Positions 15,602 through 25,029 are shown, counted from the stretch's first letter. The stretch is 46,033 bases of DNA from JAUVXE01 sp964349355 (GCA_964349355.1 CAYGFZ010000012.1:1-46033); one strand, 5' to 3'. The notes: generated by a model from the sequence alone, not told the origin. Numbers and translations are program-made.

Positions 15602-16732
15602 CTACGAGTCCACCCTAGCGACGGCGCCCTGCTGCTCGGAGACGCGCCACCGATGATATCCGACCACGAACTCCTCGAGGTCGCCGTCGAGCACAGCGTC
15701 GACGTTGCCGGTCTCGATACCGGTACGGTGATCTTTGACCATCTGGTACGGGTAGAGCACGTAGCTTCGGATCTGACTGCCGAAGGTGATGTCTTGCTTC
15801 TCTCCTCGCAGTTCATCGAGTTCTGCCTCGCGCTTAGCCTTCTCGAGCTCGTAGAGGCGGGCTCGGAGGATCTTCATCGCCGACTCGCGGTTCTTCAGCT
15901 GGCTCTTCTCGTTCTGGCAGGTCACCACGAGCCCTGACGGGGCATGTGTGATACGCACCGCTGAGTCCGTCGTGTTCACCGACTGACCACCCGGACCGCT
16001 CGAGCGGAAGACGTCGATCCGTAGGTCCTCGTCGCGGATCTCGACCTCTACCTCATCAGGGAGGACCGGCAATACCTCGACGCGTGCGAAGGTGGTCTGC
16101 CGACGCTTCTTCTCATCGGTAGGACTGATGCGGACAAGACGGTGTACCCCCGCCTCGGCCTGAAGCATCCCGTACGCATTACGCCCGTGCACGGTGAAGA
16201 CTGCCCGGTCGATACCAAGCTCGACTCCAGGAGGGGCGTCGTGAAGATCGGCTTTCCAGCGGCGCCCCTCGGCGTACTTAGTGAGCATTCGCAGGAGCAT
16301 CTCCGCCCAGTCCTGGGCCTCGAGTCCCCCCTGTCCGGGAAGGATCGTGAGGATCGCATCACCGGAATCGAACTCACCGGTGAACCACGAGGTGACCTCA
16401 AGCCCGTCGACGCGCTTCGATAGATGCTCGAGTGCGACGACGAGTTCTCCAGCCATCTCATCGTCCCCCTCGGCGAGTGCGAGTTCGTTAGCGACCTCGG
16501 CATCCTCGAGTTCGGCGAGCGCGCTCTCGTACCCGTTGACCTCGTCCCTAAGGTCGGCAGCACGTGCCATCACCTGCTGGGCAATGGCCTGGCCGTCCCA
16601 GAAATCCGGTTCAGCAGCTCGTGCCTCGAGTTCAGCGATCTCGTGGCGCTTCGCTTCGAGGTGGAGGTAGTCTCCCATCTTCTCCACGCGACCTCGCAAA
16701 GCTGCGAGCTCACTGCTCCGGTCCTGGATCAC
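15602..16732 (-). CDS. prfB: Peptide chain release factor 2
   Basis: 376-residue class I release factor reading UAA and UGA. The peptidyl-hydrolysis motif GGQ is present in SSGPGGQSVNTTDSA. At the anticodon-mimic position the usual SPF reads SPT (context VRISPTDEKKRRQ). UGA is plainly used as stop in this window (for example rnr, ftsX and secretion genes), so the variant must still work. The frame is continuous from GTG 16732, with no internal TGA near codon 25, so the programmed +1 frameshift of many prfB genes is absent. The GTG directly abuts the secA stop (TAG-GTG), suggesting coupling. Confidence 0.94.
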   Translation of the reverse strand: MIQDRSSELAALRGRVEKMGDYLHLEAKRHEIAELEARAAEPDFWDGQAIAQQVMARAADLRDEVNGYESALAELEDAEVANELALAEGDDEMAGELVVALEHLSKRVDGLEVTSWFTGEFDSGDAILTILPGQGGLEAQDWAEMLLRMLTKYAEGRRWKADLHDAPPGVELGIDRAVFTVHGRNAYGMLQAEAGVHRLVRISPTDEKKRRQTTFARVEVLPVLPDEVEVEIRDEDLRIDVFRSSGPGGQSVNTTDSAVRITHAPSGLVVTCQNEKSQLKNRESAMKILRARLYELEKAKREAELDELRGEKQDITFGSQIRSYVLYPYQMVKDHRTGIETGNVDAVLDGDLEEFVVGYHRWRVSEQQGAVARVDS

Positions 16733-19498
16733 CTAGACCGCCGCCCCGTGACACTTCTTGTACTTCTTGCCACTTCCGCACGGGCACATGTCGTTGCGCC
16801 CCACGTTGGCGTACGGGTCTCCCTTGTCCTTGACTACCGTCGCCACCTTGCCTGATCCGCCCGCAGCAGCGCTCGCCGCCGCGATCGCGTCAGGAGACGG
16901 CCCGGCAGGCCCGGCTGTGGTCGCCGCTGCCTGCGCGGCCCCCGAGAAGATGGTCGACTCCGAGGGCGCCGAGTAGGACACGTCGCGCGCTGCAGCTGGC
17001 TCGGCCTGATGCTCGGGCTTGAGTACCTGAATATGGAAGATGGTGCGAAGGAAGTCCTCGTTGATGGCCCCCACGAGTTCGCCGAACATGTTGTACGCCT
17101 CGGACTTGTACTCGACGAGCGGATCGCGTTGGCCCATGGCCCGCAGACCGATACCGTCCTTGAGGTAGTCCATCTCGAGGAGATGCTCCATCCAGCGGGT
17201 GTCAATGACCCTGAGCATGACCTGACGCTCGAGTTCTCGCAGGTTCTCCGGGCCGAGGTCCTCCTCACGTTTCGAATACGCCGCAAGAGCAGCCTCGGCG
17301 AGTTCATCGGCAAGTTCGTGGGGATTCTCGGTCTCGCCCTTGTGCCCGGCAACCACACCGTCTATGCCCGTCAGATCGCGATACCAAGACGCGAGTCCGT
17401 CCCACTCCCACTCCTCGGAGTAGGTGTGTTCCGGACAGTAGTCCAAGACGTTCGCAAGGACGATCTCGCGCATGAGCTCATCGACGCGGGCGTGGATGTC
17501 CTTGCCATCCAGGATGCGGTTGCGCTCCTTATAGATGACCTCGCGCTGCTTGTTCATCACGTCGTCGTACTCGAGCACGTGCTTGCGCGCGGCGAAGTTC
17601 ATCACCTCGACCTGGCGCTGTGCACTCTCAATGGCCTTGGAGACGAGACCTGCCTGAATCGGCATGTCATCGGGGATGTCTGTCTTCTCCATGAATCGGG
17701 AGATGCGATCCATGCGGTCCCCGCCGAAGAGTCGCATGAGGTCGTCTTCGAGCGAGAGGTAGAACTGGGAGAGGCCCGGGTCGCCCTGTCGACCCGAACG
17801 GCCGCGGAGCTGGTTGTCGATGCGTCGGGAGTCGTGACGCTCGGTGCCGATGACAGCAAGACCTCCCGCCTCCACGACCTTCTCATGCTCGACGGCCGTG
17901 ATGCGCTTGGCGGCAGCCAGCGCCTCCGCCTGCTGTTCTGCGGTAGCCTCCTCGGGCTGGACACCCTTCTCGCGAAGCAGATCCTCGACGAGAGAGTCCG
18001 GGTTGCCGCCAAGGACGATGTCGGTACCTCGGCCGGCCATGTTGGTCGCGATCGTGACCGCGCCGAGGCGGCCAGCCTGCGAGACGATGTGGGCCTCGCG
18101 TTCGTGATGCTTGGCATTGAGGACCTCATGCGGAACGCCACGCTTGGTCAGGAGCCGGGACAGTCGTTCGGAGTTCTCGATGGAGATGGTACCGACGAGG
18201 GACGGTTGGCCACTCTTGTGCGACTCGGCGATCTCCTCGACCACGGCAGCGAACTTCGACTCGACGGTACGGTAGATCAGATCTTCACGGTCGTCGCGAA
18301 CCATAGGCATGTTGGTCGGGATGACGGTCACCGGCAACTTGTAGATCTCACGGAACTCGGCGTCCTCGGTCACGGCCGTACCGGTCATGCCCGAGAGCTT
18401 CTCGTACATGCGGAAGTAGTTCTGCAGCGTGATGGTGGCGAGTGTCTGGTTCTCCTCGCGCACGTGCTGCTTCTCTTTGGCTTCGATGGCCTGGTGGAGG
18501 CCCTCGGAGTAACGGCGCCCGTACATCAGTCGGCCGGTGAACTCATCGACGATGATGACCTCGCCGTCTTTGACGACGTACTCGACATCTTTCTTGAACA
18601 TGAAGTGTGCCCGCAGCGCCTGCTGGAGGTGGTTGACCATCTGGCCGCTCGGGTCGGAGTACAGGTCCTCGATACCGAGTGACTGCTCGACCTTGCGGAT
18701 TCCCTCCTCGGTAGGAGCGACGGTGCGCTTCGCCTCGTCGACCTCGAAATCGGCCTCGGGACGCAAACGCGGGACGATCTTCGCAAACTGCTTGTAAGTG
18801 TCGGCCGACTTGGTCCCCGCACCCGAGATGATGAGCGGGGTCCGCGCCTCGTCGATAAGGATCGAGTCGACCTCGTCGACGACGGCGAAGTGGTGCCCTC
18901 GCTGCACTCGCTGGTTCGGGCGGACCACCATGTTGTCGCGCAGGTAGTCGAACCCGAACTCAGAGTTCGTACCATAGATGACATCGGACTGATATGCCTG
19001 GATCCGCTTGGCCGGATCCATCTGCGAGTGGATCACGCCGACCTCAAGGCCGAGGAAACGGTAGACCTGTCCCATCCAGTCGCTATCTCGTGAAGCGAGG
19101 TAGTCGTTCACGGTGACGATGTGCACACCGTTCCCCCCGAGGGCGTTGAGATATGCAGCGAGAGTTGCTACGAGCGTCTTTCCTTCACCGGTCTTCATCT
19201 CTGCGATCTGACCGGCGTTGAGCACCATACCGCCGATGAGCTGCACGTCGAAGTGACGCATGCCGAGGGCCCGGCGGCCCGCCTCGCGACAGTTGGCGAA
19301 CGCCTCAGGCAACAGGTCGGCGAAGGGTTCTCCCTTTGCGGCCCGCTGTCGGAACTCGGCGGTCTTCGCCCTGATTCCGTCGTCGGAAAGAGCCGCGAAA
19401 TCGGGCTCCAGAGAGTTGATGCTATCGACGATCCCCTCGTACTGTTTGAGTTGACGTCCTTCGCCGAGGGTAAAGAGTTTGGCGAGGATATTTGCCAT
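16733..19498 (-). CDS. secA: Preprotein translocase ATPase SecA
   Basis: 921-residue motor of the Sec pathway. Walker A MKTGEGKTLVA (about 105-115), the DEAD-like segment DEVDSILIDEARTP (about 210-223), motif VI region RGRSGRQGDPG, and a C-terminal zinc-binding tail CPCGSGKKYKKCHG for SecB or ribosome contact. The start MANILAKLF at 19498 has AAAGGTG about ten bases upstream; the upstream ATG at 19510 is less likely. It heads a tight cluster with prfB. The candidate small RNA gene lies immediately upstream. Confidence 0.97.
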   Translation of the reverse strand: MANILAKLFTLGEGRQLKQYEGIVDSINSLEPDFAALSDDGIRAKTAEFRQRAAKGEPFADLLPEAFANCREAGRRALGMRHFDVQLIGGMVLNAGQIAEMKTGEGKTLVATLAAYLNALGGNGVHIVTVNDYLASRDSDWMGQVYRFLGLEVGVIHSQMDPAKRIQAYQSDVIYGTNSEFGFDYLRDNMVVRPNQRVQRGHHFAVVDEVDSILIDEARTPLIISGAGTKSADTYKQFAKIVPRLRPEADFEVDEAKRTVAPTEEGIRKVEQSLGIEDLYSDPSGQMVNHLQQALRAHFMFKKDVEYVVKDGEVIIVDEFTGRLMYGRRYSEGLHQAIEAKEKQHVREENQTLATITLQNYFRMYEKLSGMTGTAVTEDAEFREIYKLPVTVIPTNMPMVRDDREDLIYRTVESKFAAVVEEIAESHKSGQPSLVGTISIENSERLSRLLTKRGVPHEVLNAKHHEREAHIVSQAGRLGAVTIATNMAGRGTDIVLGGNPDSLVEDLLREKGVQPEEATAEQQAEALAAAKRITAVEHEKVVEAGGLAVIGTERHDSRRIDNQLRGRSGRQGDPGLSQFYLSLEDDLMRLFGGDRMDRISRFMEKTDIPDDMPIQAGLVSKAIESAQRQVEVMNFAARKHVLEYDDVMNKQREVIYKERNRILDGKDIHARVDELMREIVLANVLDYCPEHTYSEEWEWDGLASWYRDLTGIDGVVAGHKGETENPHELADELAEAALAAYSKREEDLGPENLRELERQVMLRVIDTRWMEHLLEMDYLKDGIGLRAMGQRDPLVEYKSEAYNMFGELVGAINEDFLRTIFHIQVLKPEHQAEPAAARDVSYSAPSESTIFSGAAQAAATTAGPAGPSPDAIAAASAAAGGSGKVATVVKDKGDPYANVGRNDMCPCGSGKKYKKCHGAAV

Positions 19499-19581
19499 GA
19501 AGCACAACACCTTTCAGGTGGAATTCGGGGCCGGGTCGCACGAGAAGCACGACGAACGATTTTAGCACAGCCCCCATAGTG

Positions 19582-19615
19582 AGGGGTCGGTGACACTGTT
19601 GTGTCACCGACCCCT
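19582..19615 (-). terminator. Perfect 15-bp hairpin, probable terminator or REP-like element
   Basis: AGGGGTCGGTGACAC, a four-base loop, then its exact complement. It follows the candidate RNA and precedes secA. There is no U tract on either strand, so factor-independent termination is not certain. The palindromic GGGGTCGGTGACAC style is also seen in REP/MITE-like elements mobilised by RAYT transposases in other genomes; only one copy occurs in this window. Confidence 0.6.
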
Positions 19616-19616
19616 T

Positions 19617-19792
19617 GCCGAGGCGTTTCTTTAGTCCCCCCTGGACTCGGAAGGTGGGCATATCGACCATCAAGGTGCCCCTCAGGAGTCTCCCCGGCTC
19701 CTCACCCAGTGGCCCTACCACACGCGTCCGCTGCGCCCCTTCTCGGGGAGTCCAGCAAAGACCTTCGATCCGCCCCATCGAGGTGCTCGTAG
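19617..19792 (-). ncRNA. Candidate structured small RNA (unassigned)
   Basis: About 175-210 bases between a plausible promoter and a perfect hairpin. The ends pair: CTGGACTC (19745-19752) with GAGTCCAG (19641-19648), extended by TCTTT and AAAGA. Inside lie the hairpins CCCC-GAGAA-GGGG, AGGAG-N8-CTCCT and GGGCA-N-TGCCC. The GGCACCTTGA and TGCCCACCT segments also occur in the tmRNA leader. Size and isolation would fit a 6S-like or other housekeeping RNA, but I do not recognise a known family. It could instead be a leader regulating secA. Confidence 0.42.
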
Positions 19793-19798
19793 CATCCC

Positions 19799-19822
19799 GA
19801 TATAGTCACCATACACATCGAC
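19799..19822 (-). promoter_or_regulatory. Promoter-like element for the candidate small RNA
   Basis: On the minus strand, TTAAGT and TATATC (19799-19804) are separated by 18 bases, predicting a start near 19792. The hexamers are imperfect. Confidence 0.4.
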
Positions 19823-19872
19823 ACTTAACCAGGTCTTACAGAAATCAAAGCGCGCAACAGGGGCTCGTAGCA

Positions 19873-22800
19873 TCAGTCGTAGCTGATCTCGTTCGGCCCG
19901 TCTTCCATGGCGAGGATCCGCTCGTAGAGACGCACCGTCTCGCCCGAGGGATCGAGGCCGAGATCGTCAGCGAGGCACGACCGGCACGCCATGTACGTCT
20001 CGACTGCGGCGCTGCGCTGCCCGAGCGCTATCTGCGACCGCAGCGCAGCCTGGTAGAGATCCTCGCGCCACGAGTCGGCCGCTATCCCACGGCGAACCAT
20101 GCGGAGTGCGGACGTATGGTCACCCTGCTCCGAGAGGATGCGGTGCGCTGCGAGCATTCCTTCGGCGAAGTCCTGACGATACCGATCCCTCGCCGAGGAG
20201 AACCAGTCGTCGTAGATGTCGCCCGGGAGAAGTTCTCCTCGGTAGACATCGACGAGGCCCTCATAGGCTCTCAAGGCCGCAGGTTGGTCCCCTGCCGTCT
20301 CGGCCGCGCGCCCCTCGGCGAAGAGCGTGTCGAATCGGGCGACGTCGGAGGAGACGAGTGACGTCGAGATGTGGCACACGCCGTTCTTGTGACTCGCGTA
20401 GGGGCAGGCGACGTTGCGGTCCGCCTCGGGCATGAGGGCGGCCTTCATGGCGCTCCATGTCACGTAGAGATTGTTGCGAGCGCGTGACTCGGTCATCTCG
20501 GGCCACAGGTGCTCGTAGATGCTCTCCCGGGACAGGTCATGCCCATACTGCAACACAAGCATGGCAAAGAGCAGGCGGGACTTCCGCTTGGTCCAGTCCC
20601 CCTCCGGCACCTCACGGTCCCCGATGGTGACAGTGAACCCGCCGAACAGCCTCACATGGCATGGCGGGGTGGAGGAGAGAAGCTCGAGACGAGCGAATCC
20701 CGGCTCTGCGGGAAGCCGCGAGGCAAGGATGCTCCACTCGGAAGCCGGAACCAGATCGCGGGCTGCGATCAGGGCATCCTCGGCGTAGCGGCCGGTCACC
20801 ATACGCAACATGTACGGCGGCAGTCGATTCGCGCCGATAGCCAGAGCAAGCAAGCCGAGGAGAGCAGGGAAGGCTCGGATGTATATTGCGATGACGAAGT
20901 TCGCGTTGTCCTCGAGAATGTACTCCTCGTGGGCGAGAAGGCGGTCCAGCGCATCTTCGGTGCGGCCCTGTCTGCGCGCGACTTCTGCGAGAACGAGGTC
21001 CACCCGGATCACCTGGTGCAGCGCAGAGTTGGGAGCACACACCTTGCGCACATGCAAAGCGTGCCGTGCCGCCGCCTCCAGATCGCCGAGTGCCAAAAAG
21101 TTCGCCGCAAGTTCTGCCTTGGCAAGGTAGAGGTGATAGGCCATGCCGTGGCTAGTTGCATGTTCAAGACCGACCTCAACATCTACCATGGCCCCGTCCA
21201 AATCACCGATACTCCTGAGAAGCAGGGCCCGCTGAATGCGCCCATTGCTCTCGGTGGCCCGGTCGCCCACCGAGCGAGCACTATCGATGGCCCCGCCAAG
21301 CCGAACAAGTCCCACCGTCTCGGAAGAAGCAAGGAAAGCCAAGACCGCCCGAATACCATCGCCAGCAGCCCGATAAGTCTCAAGACCATGACCCTGAGAT
21401 ACCTTGAGATGCTCTTCTGCAAGCTCTCTTGCGCGCGCTAGTCGACCCAGTTCTGTCATCAGCATCGCGAAGTTGCCCAGCATCATTGCCCGCAATACGA
21501 GCGGCATTTCACCCATATCGGCAGCCCTGAGGAACATCGCCGTTGCATCACTGGTTCGGCCTTTGAAGACCTCCGTACTGCCGAGTTGAATGCATATCCG
21601 AGCAACGACCGGACCTCTCAGCGAACCTGACGAGAGGGCCTCGTCAAGCATCATGCGCAGACGATTGTCATCCTCCCTTTCGAACATGACCGACATCAAA
21701 GTCAAGAGATGCGACACACTGAGCATCTTTCGCTCCAGGTCCACTGCCCCGGCCGGAAGATCCAAGAGTTCTTTGAGCGATTCGCAGGACTGACGGACTC
21801 TTCCCAAGTCTTTCGCGGCAGCAGCTTTCGCAAGCAGGGCGTCAGCCACAGTAGCGAAGTCTCCCTCGCATGTAGCCAGGCTCTTGGCCAGCGATGCCCG
21901 TTCCATGCGCTCCGCGGCATCGGACGCGACCGGCCCGTACTCTGCGCCCATGAGAAGTAGTCTCGGGTGTGAGAGCAGTAGCGAAGCGGGCAGCACCTCC
22001 AATGCTCGACCAAGATCTAACCCATAACCACACGATGCAACCCGTTCCCCGTGAGCAAGGAGCCACTGAGCGAGTTCGTCATGGGGGAGCTGCTCGACAA
22101 GCATGGGAATCAAGCGTGGGTAGTCGCGTCTATGCTCCAGAAGTCGACTGCATGAAGAACGTATCTCGCGTAGGCGGTCAGACCCATGCCGCTGGACGAA
22201 CTCCGGTGAGCCATAGACATCTTGAGCGATATCGTGCATGTGCACCGCATTCACACGCCCGCAAGAGTCGGCCACCGGCCGCAGTAGGGGGATGCAACGC
22301 GATAGCCTCGTCAGATCAATCCCACGATAGGCCGGATCCAATGTGACCAACTCCGAATGTGTGGCGTGACCGAGCAGCGAGATGGTGGAAAGCATTTCGA
22401 TTTCCACATCTCCAAGCTGGGCGTCGGCCAGGGCTACAAGCAGCCCAGTCAAGTCAAGTGAGCGCTCGCTTCCGATGATTGTTCCGCCCCGCATCGCTGC
22501 ATGGCTGGCGAGCACGCTGGCGAGTGCTGCCTGCCCGCCTGAAAGCTCGAGTGCCACCCGAGACAGACCATCCGCTTGAGTCTCCCCCACGACCCTGGCA
22601 ATAAGCTGTGAGACCTCGCCCTCGTCGAACAGCAAGTCCTCAACATCCACGCTGAGAAAGCCGCGAAGCCCCACAGCCCCCTCGCGCGGAACGTCGCGAG
22701 TTGCCACAACGAGGGCGTGATCCGCCCCCCCGCTCGAGATCAGAGCCGCCAATTCCGCAATTTCACGAACGGCGGACGCAATGCGAGCGTCGTCGAGCAC

Positions 22801-23178
22801 AATGCAAATGGGGTTGCGCTCGTTCTCAAGGACGCGAGCCAGGAGGGCCATGCTGTCGACTACGTCGGGAAGAACCTCGGGTGACCCGCCGCGACGAAAA
22901 AGTTCGTCAGTGGACACCCCTTTCGCCACAGCAACTATCTCCGCGAGCAGCGCGTCTCCCGCAAGCTCATGTCCGTCGCACGCAAGCCAAACGCATCTTG
23001 AAAACCGAGACAACTCTGCGACCTGCGCTGCAAGCACGGTCTTGCCATAACCGGAGGGCGCGCTCACGAACACAACTCGTGGACATGCCTTCTCGATGTA
23101 CGATAGAATCCGCGACCGCAGAACCTCGGTGCCGCTCCCCGCTGCAACCCGATGCGAAGCCGAACCCGTTCCCGCCAT
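19873..23178 (-). CDS. Giant SARP/BTAD transcriptional regulator with MalT-like ATPase domain
   Basis: 1101 residues. An N-terminal STAND/MalT-like NTPase carries Walker A SAPSGYGKT (about 39-47) and a Walker B-like IVLDD (about 120). A long helical TPR-like region (about 330-830) follows. Near the C terminus are an OmpR-type winged helix (about 844-930, HVRLFGGFTVTIG) and a bacterial transcriptional activation (BTAD) domain (about 950-1090). Proteins of this build are ligand- or ATP-controlled activators that bind DNA through the winged helix. The ribosome site AGGAGGAG precedes ATG 23178. Its targets are unknown; the divergently placed small RNA and adjacent signalling genes are candidates. 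Confidence 0.88.
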   Translation of the reverse strand: MAGTGSASHRVAAGSGTEVLRSRILSYIEKACPRVVFVSAPSGYGKTVLAAQVAELSRFSRCVWLACDGHELAGDALLAEIVAVAKGVSTDELFRRGGSPEVLPDVVDSMALLARVLENERNPICIVLDDARIASAVREIAELAALISSGGADHALVVATRDVPREGAVGLRGFLSVDVEDLLFDEGEVSQLIARVVGETQADGLSRVALELSGGQAALASVLASHAAMRGGTIIGSERSLDLTGLLVALADAQLGDVEIEMLSTISLLGHATHSELVTLDPAYRGIDLTRLSRCIPLLRPVADSCGRVNAVHMHDIAQDVYGSPEFVQRHGSDRLREIRSSCSRLLEHRRDYPRLIPMLVEQLPHDELAQWLLAHGERVASCGYGLDLGRALEVLPASLLLSHPRLLLMGAEYGPVASDAAERMERASLAKSLATCEGDFATVADALLAKAAAAKDLGRVRQSCESLKELLDLPAGAVDLERKMLSVSHLLTLMSVMFEREDDNRLRMMLDEALSSGSLRGPVVARICIQLGSTEVFKGRTSDATAMFLRAADMGEMPLVLRAMMLGNFAMLMTELGRLARARELAEEHLKVSQGHGLETYRAAGDGIRAVLAFLASSETVGLVRLGGAIDSARSVGDRATESNGRIQRALLLRSIGDLDGAMVDVEVGLEHATSHGMAYHLYLAKAELAANFLALGDLEAAARHALHVRKVCAPNSALHQVIRVDLVLAEVARRQGRTEDALDRLLAHEEYILEDNANFVIAIYIRAFPALLGLLALAIGANRLPPYMLRMVTGRYAEDALIAARDLVPASEWSILASRLPAEPGFARLELLSSTPPCHVRLFGGFTVTIGDREVPEGDWTKRKSRLLFAMLVLQYGHDLSRESIYEHLWPEMTESRARNNLYVTWSAMKAALMPEADRNVACPYASHKNGVCHISTSLVSSDVARFDTLFAEGRAAETAGDQPAALRAYEGLVDVYRGELLPGDIYDDWFSSARDRYRQDFAEGMLAAHRILSEQGDHTSALRMVRRGIAADSWREDLYQAALRSQIALGQRSAAVETYMACRSCLADDLGLDPSGETVRLYERILAMEDGPNEISYD

Positions 23179-23292
23179 GCCTCTCCTCCTGTCTACCGGA
23201 GGACTCCTGAGGGTCCGAGGATAGTATCAGACCGAACAGAGATGCGCCATCCTGAATAGTATTTTGAACCAATTCATCTGGACCTGACTGCG

Positions 23293-23862
23293 CTACGCTG
23301 TCCCGCTACCACCCTCTTGCTCGCCGTCATCTGGTCCAAAGGTCGCCAGCTGCAATATCGCTGCAACAACTCCCACGCATATCAGGAGATCGCCCAGACT
23401 GGCGACCGACCGGATGCCTACGGGGCCAGGAACGGGCACCACGTCAGCAAGAACCAGCATCCGCGTTGCCTCATGCGACAGGTGATAGATGGTACCAGGG
23501 TCGAGCACGAAACCCGGGCCAGCCCCCGCAATCTCAAGCGCACCAGGGTAGACCGGCATCCCCATATTCGCAACGATGACCAAGAGATTGAGCACGACCC
23601 CACAGCCCGCGACCACGAAACCAGATATCCTTGCATTCGCTGCACATGCTGCCACCAGCAGCGCGGCACCAACAACCCAAGCCGTGGTTGGGCCGATTCG
23701 AGCATCTCCGTTAGAGAGAGCCGGCGTGAGAACGAACTGGGCAATTGCGCCCCCAAGAAAAAGCCCGCTCCATCTCACATGAACACCGGCCAGGCTTCTG
23801 TAAGATCCGCCGGTTGGCGCAACAAGGAGCACACCCACCGCAATTGCTAACAACATCAACAT
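23293..23862 (-). CDS. DUF5317 membrane protein
   Basis: 189 residues, about five hydrophobic helices, matching the DUF5317 family of small actinobacterial and firmicute membrane proteins. A conserved NMGMPVYPGAL motif sits between helices (about 98-108). The function is unknown. Its ATG follows the TAG stop of the preceding gene without a gap (TAGATG), so it is translationally coupled to the two HD-type membrane proteins. Confidence 0.8.
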   Translation of the reverse strand: MLMLLAIAVGVLLVAPTGGSYRSLAGVHVRWSGLFLGGAIAQFVLTPALSNGDARIGPTTAWVVGAALLVAACAANARISGFVVAGCGVVLNLLVIVANMGMPVYPGALEIAGAGPGFVLDPGTIYHLSHEATRMLVLADVVPVPGPVGIRSVASLGDLLICVGVVAAILQLATFGPDDGEQEGGSGTA

Positions 23863-25029
23863 CTAGGATTTCCCTCGAACTCGATTGACGGCGCGTCCCA
23901 CCTTGTCGATCCATGCGAAGTGCAGGATGCCCTCGAGCTCTGCAAGTTGGCCTTGATCGCGACCTGGCGAGAACTCCTCGACAGAACGAGCCACCACGAA
24001 AGCTGCACGGACATCTCGATGGCGCACGACTGACGCGACTGCATCCCGCTCAAGCGGAAAAAGGATAGGCCTGACGGGACGCAGGAACTCCACATCGGAG
24101 AGAGGGTTCGTGCCTGGACCATTTTTGTCGGCGGCGCGGGAGCTCAAGGTCAGGCCATAGTAGTACAGCAGTGCTGCATAGCCGACTCTCTCAACCCTTG
24201 CGCCAAACCAGCCAAGTTCAGCTGCAACGGCACGAGCGAACGCCGCAGCTTCCTCACCAACCCCCCGGCCTTCGGGTCGCTGCGCCTCCATAGCGCCGAC
24301 CAGTGCCTCGATAGTCAGCTGGTATGAAGAGCGGATGTCGAGCAGAAGAGCAAAAGACTGACGCATGATGACGAGTAGAAGGAGCGTCAGGGCGATTCCC
24401 CACGGACCCATATCCTCAATGATGACTACGGTCAGTACTGCGACAGAGATTCCTGCTGCAACCAGGGGGCCCTGCAATACCAGGTTCCCAACCAGCAAGC
24501 GAAAGATCGAGTCATGGCGATCCCGGGCACGCCCCATCTGTGCCGTCATGAGCTGAACGATGACGTATACGGCTCCCAGAAGAACCACCCGTAGGTAGTC
24601 ATCGAACACAGGGTTCACCTGGATGTTGCCGATAATCTTGAGCGCCCCAGCACCCACCAGAATCGCAGCGTAGCGCTTCGCCAAAGAGTCCAGAAGTTCA
24701 ACCGTCTTGTCGCCCCTACGCAGCAGAAGATGTACCACGACCCTAACCGCAGTGCACATCAACAGCATGCTCGGGGCACCATACAGATAGATGCCGGCAA
24801 CAAGCAAGGCGGTGTCGACATCCGCCGTATCTCCATGAGCGAGCCCGATATCGAGCAGACTGATTACGAACAGGGCGACAAGTAAAGAGATTTCGTTGAC
24901 CGAGAGCGGTCGGCTGGGGAATTCACTCACCACGTAGAATGTTGCCGCAAGCACAGTCGTCAGCCGAAATAGATGAAGCAAGACCGTACGGGCGGTGTCC
25001 ATGCCGAAGGATTCGTGACGACTATTCAT
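23863..25029 (-). CDS. Membrane protein with degenerate HD-GYP-like domain
   Basis: 388 residues. About six or seven N-terminal membrane helices (about 12-210) are followed by a cytoplasmic helical domain. Its order of segments resembles the adjacent HD-GYP protein, but the metal-binding HD pair is replaced by YY (context LLYYYGLTL) and the HHE and GYP motifs are missing. It starts at ATG 25029, overlapping the HD-GYP gene by eight bases. I infer a catalytically dead paralogue, perhaps a regulatory partner; homology to HD-GYP is my reading, not proven. Confidence 0.65.
   Translation of the reverse strand: MNSRHESFGMDTARTVLLHLFRLTTVLAATFYVVSEFPSRPLSVNEISLLVALFVISLLDIGLAHGDTADVDTALLVAGIYLYGAPSMLLMCTAVRVVVHLLLRRGDKTVELLDSLAKRYAAILVGAGALKIIGNIQVNPVFDDYLRVVLLGAVYVIVQLMTAQMGRARDRHDSIFRLLVGNLVLQGPLVAAGISVAVLTVVIIEDMGPWGIALTLLLLVIMRQSFALLLDIRSSYQLTIEALVGAMEAQRPEGRGVGEEAAAFARAVAAELGWFGARVERVGYAALLYYYGLTLSSRAADKNGPGTNPLSDVEFLRPVRPILFPLERDAVASVVRHRDVRAAFVVARSVEEFSPGRDQGQLAELEGILHFAWIDKVGRAVNRVRGKS

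Larger units (their letters stand above)
19499..19872 (-). other. 374-base intergenic region with a candidate RNA gene
   Basis: No credible coding frame. Read on the minus strand it contains a promoter-like element (19799-19822), a GC-rich structured stretch (about 19617-19792), a perfect 15-bp hairpin (19582-19615) and the secA leader. Details are in the following entries. Confidence 0.6.

Noticed and set aside
17009..18682. 557-codon plus-strand frame opposite secA
   Set aside because: It mirrors secA codons and has no ribosome site or domain; a shadow frame.
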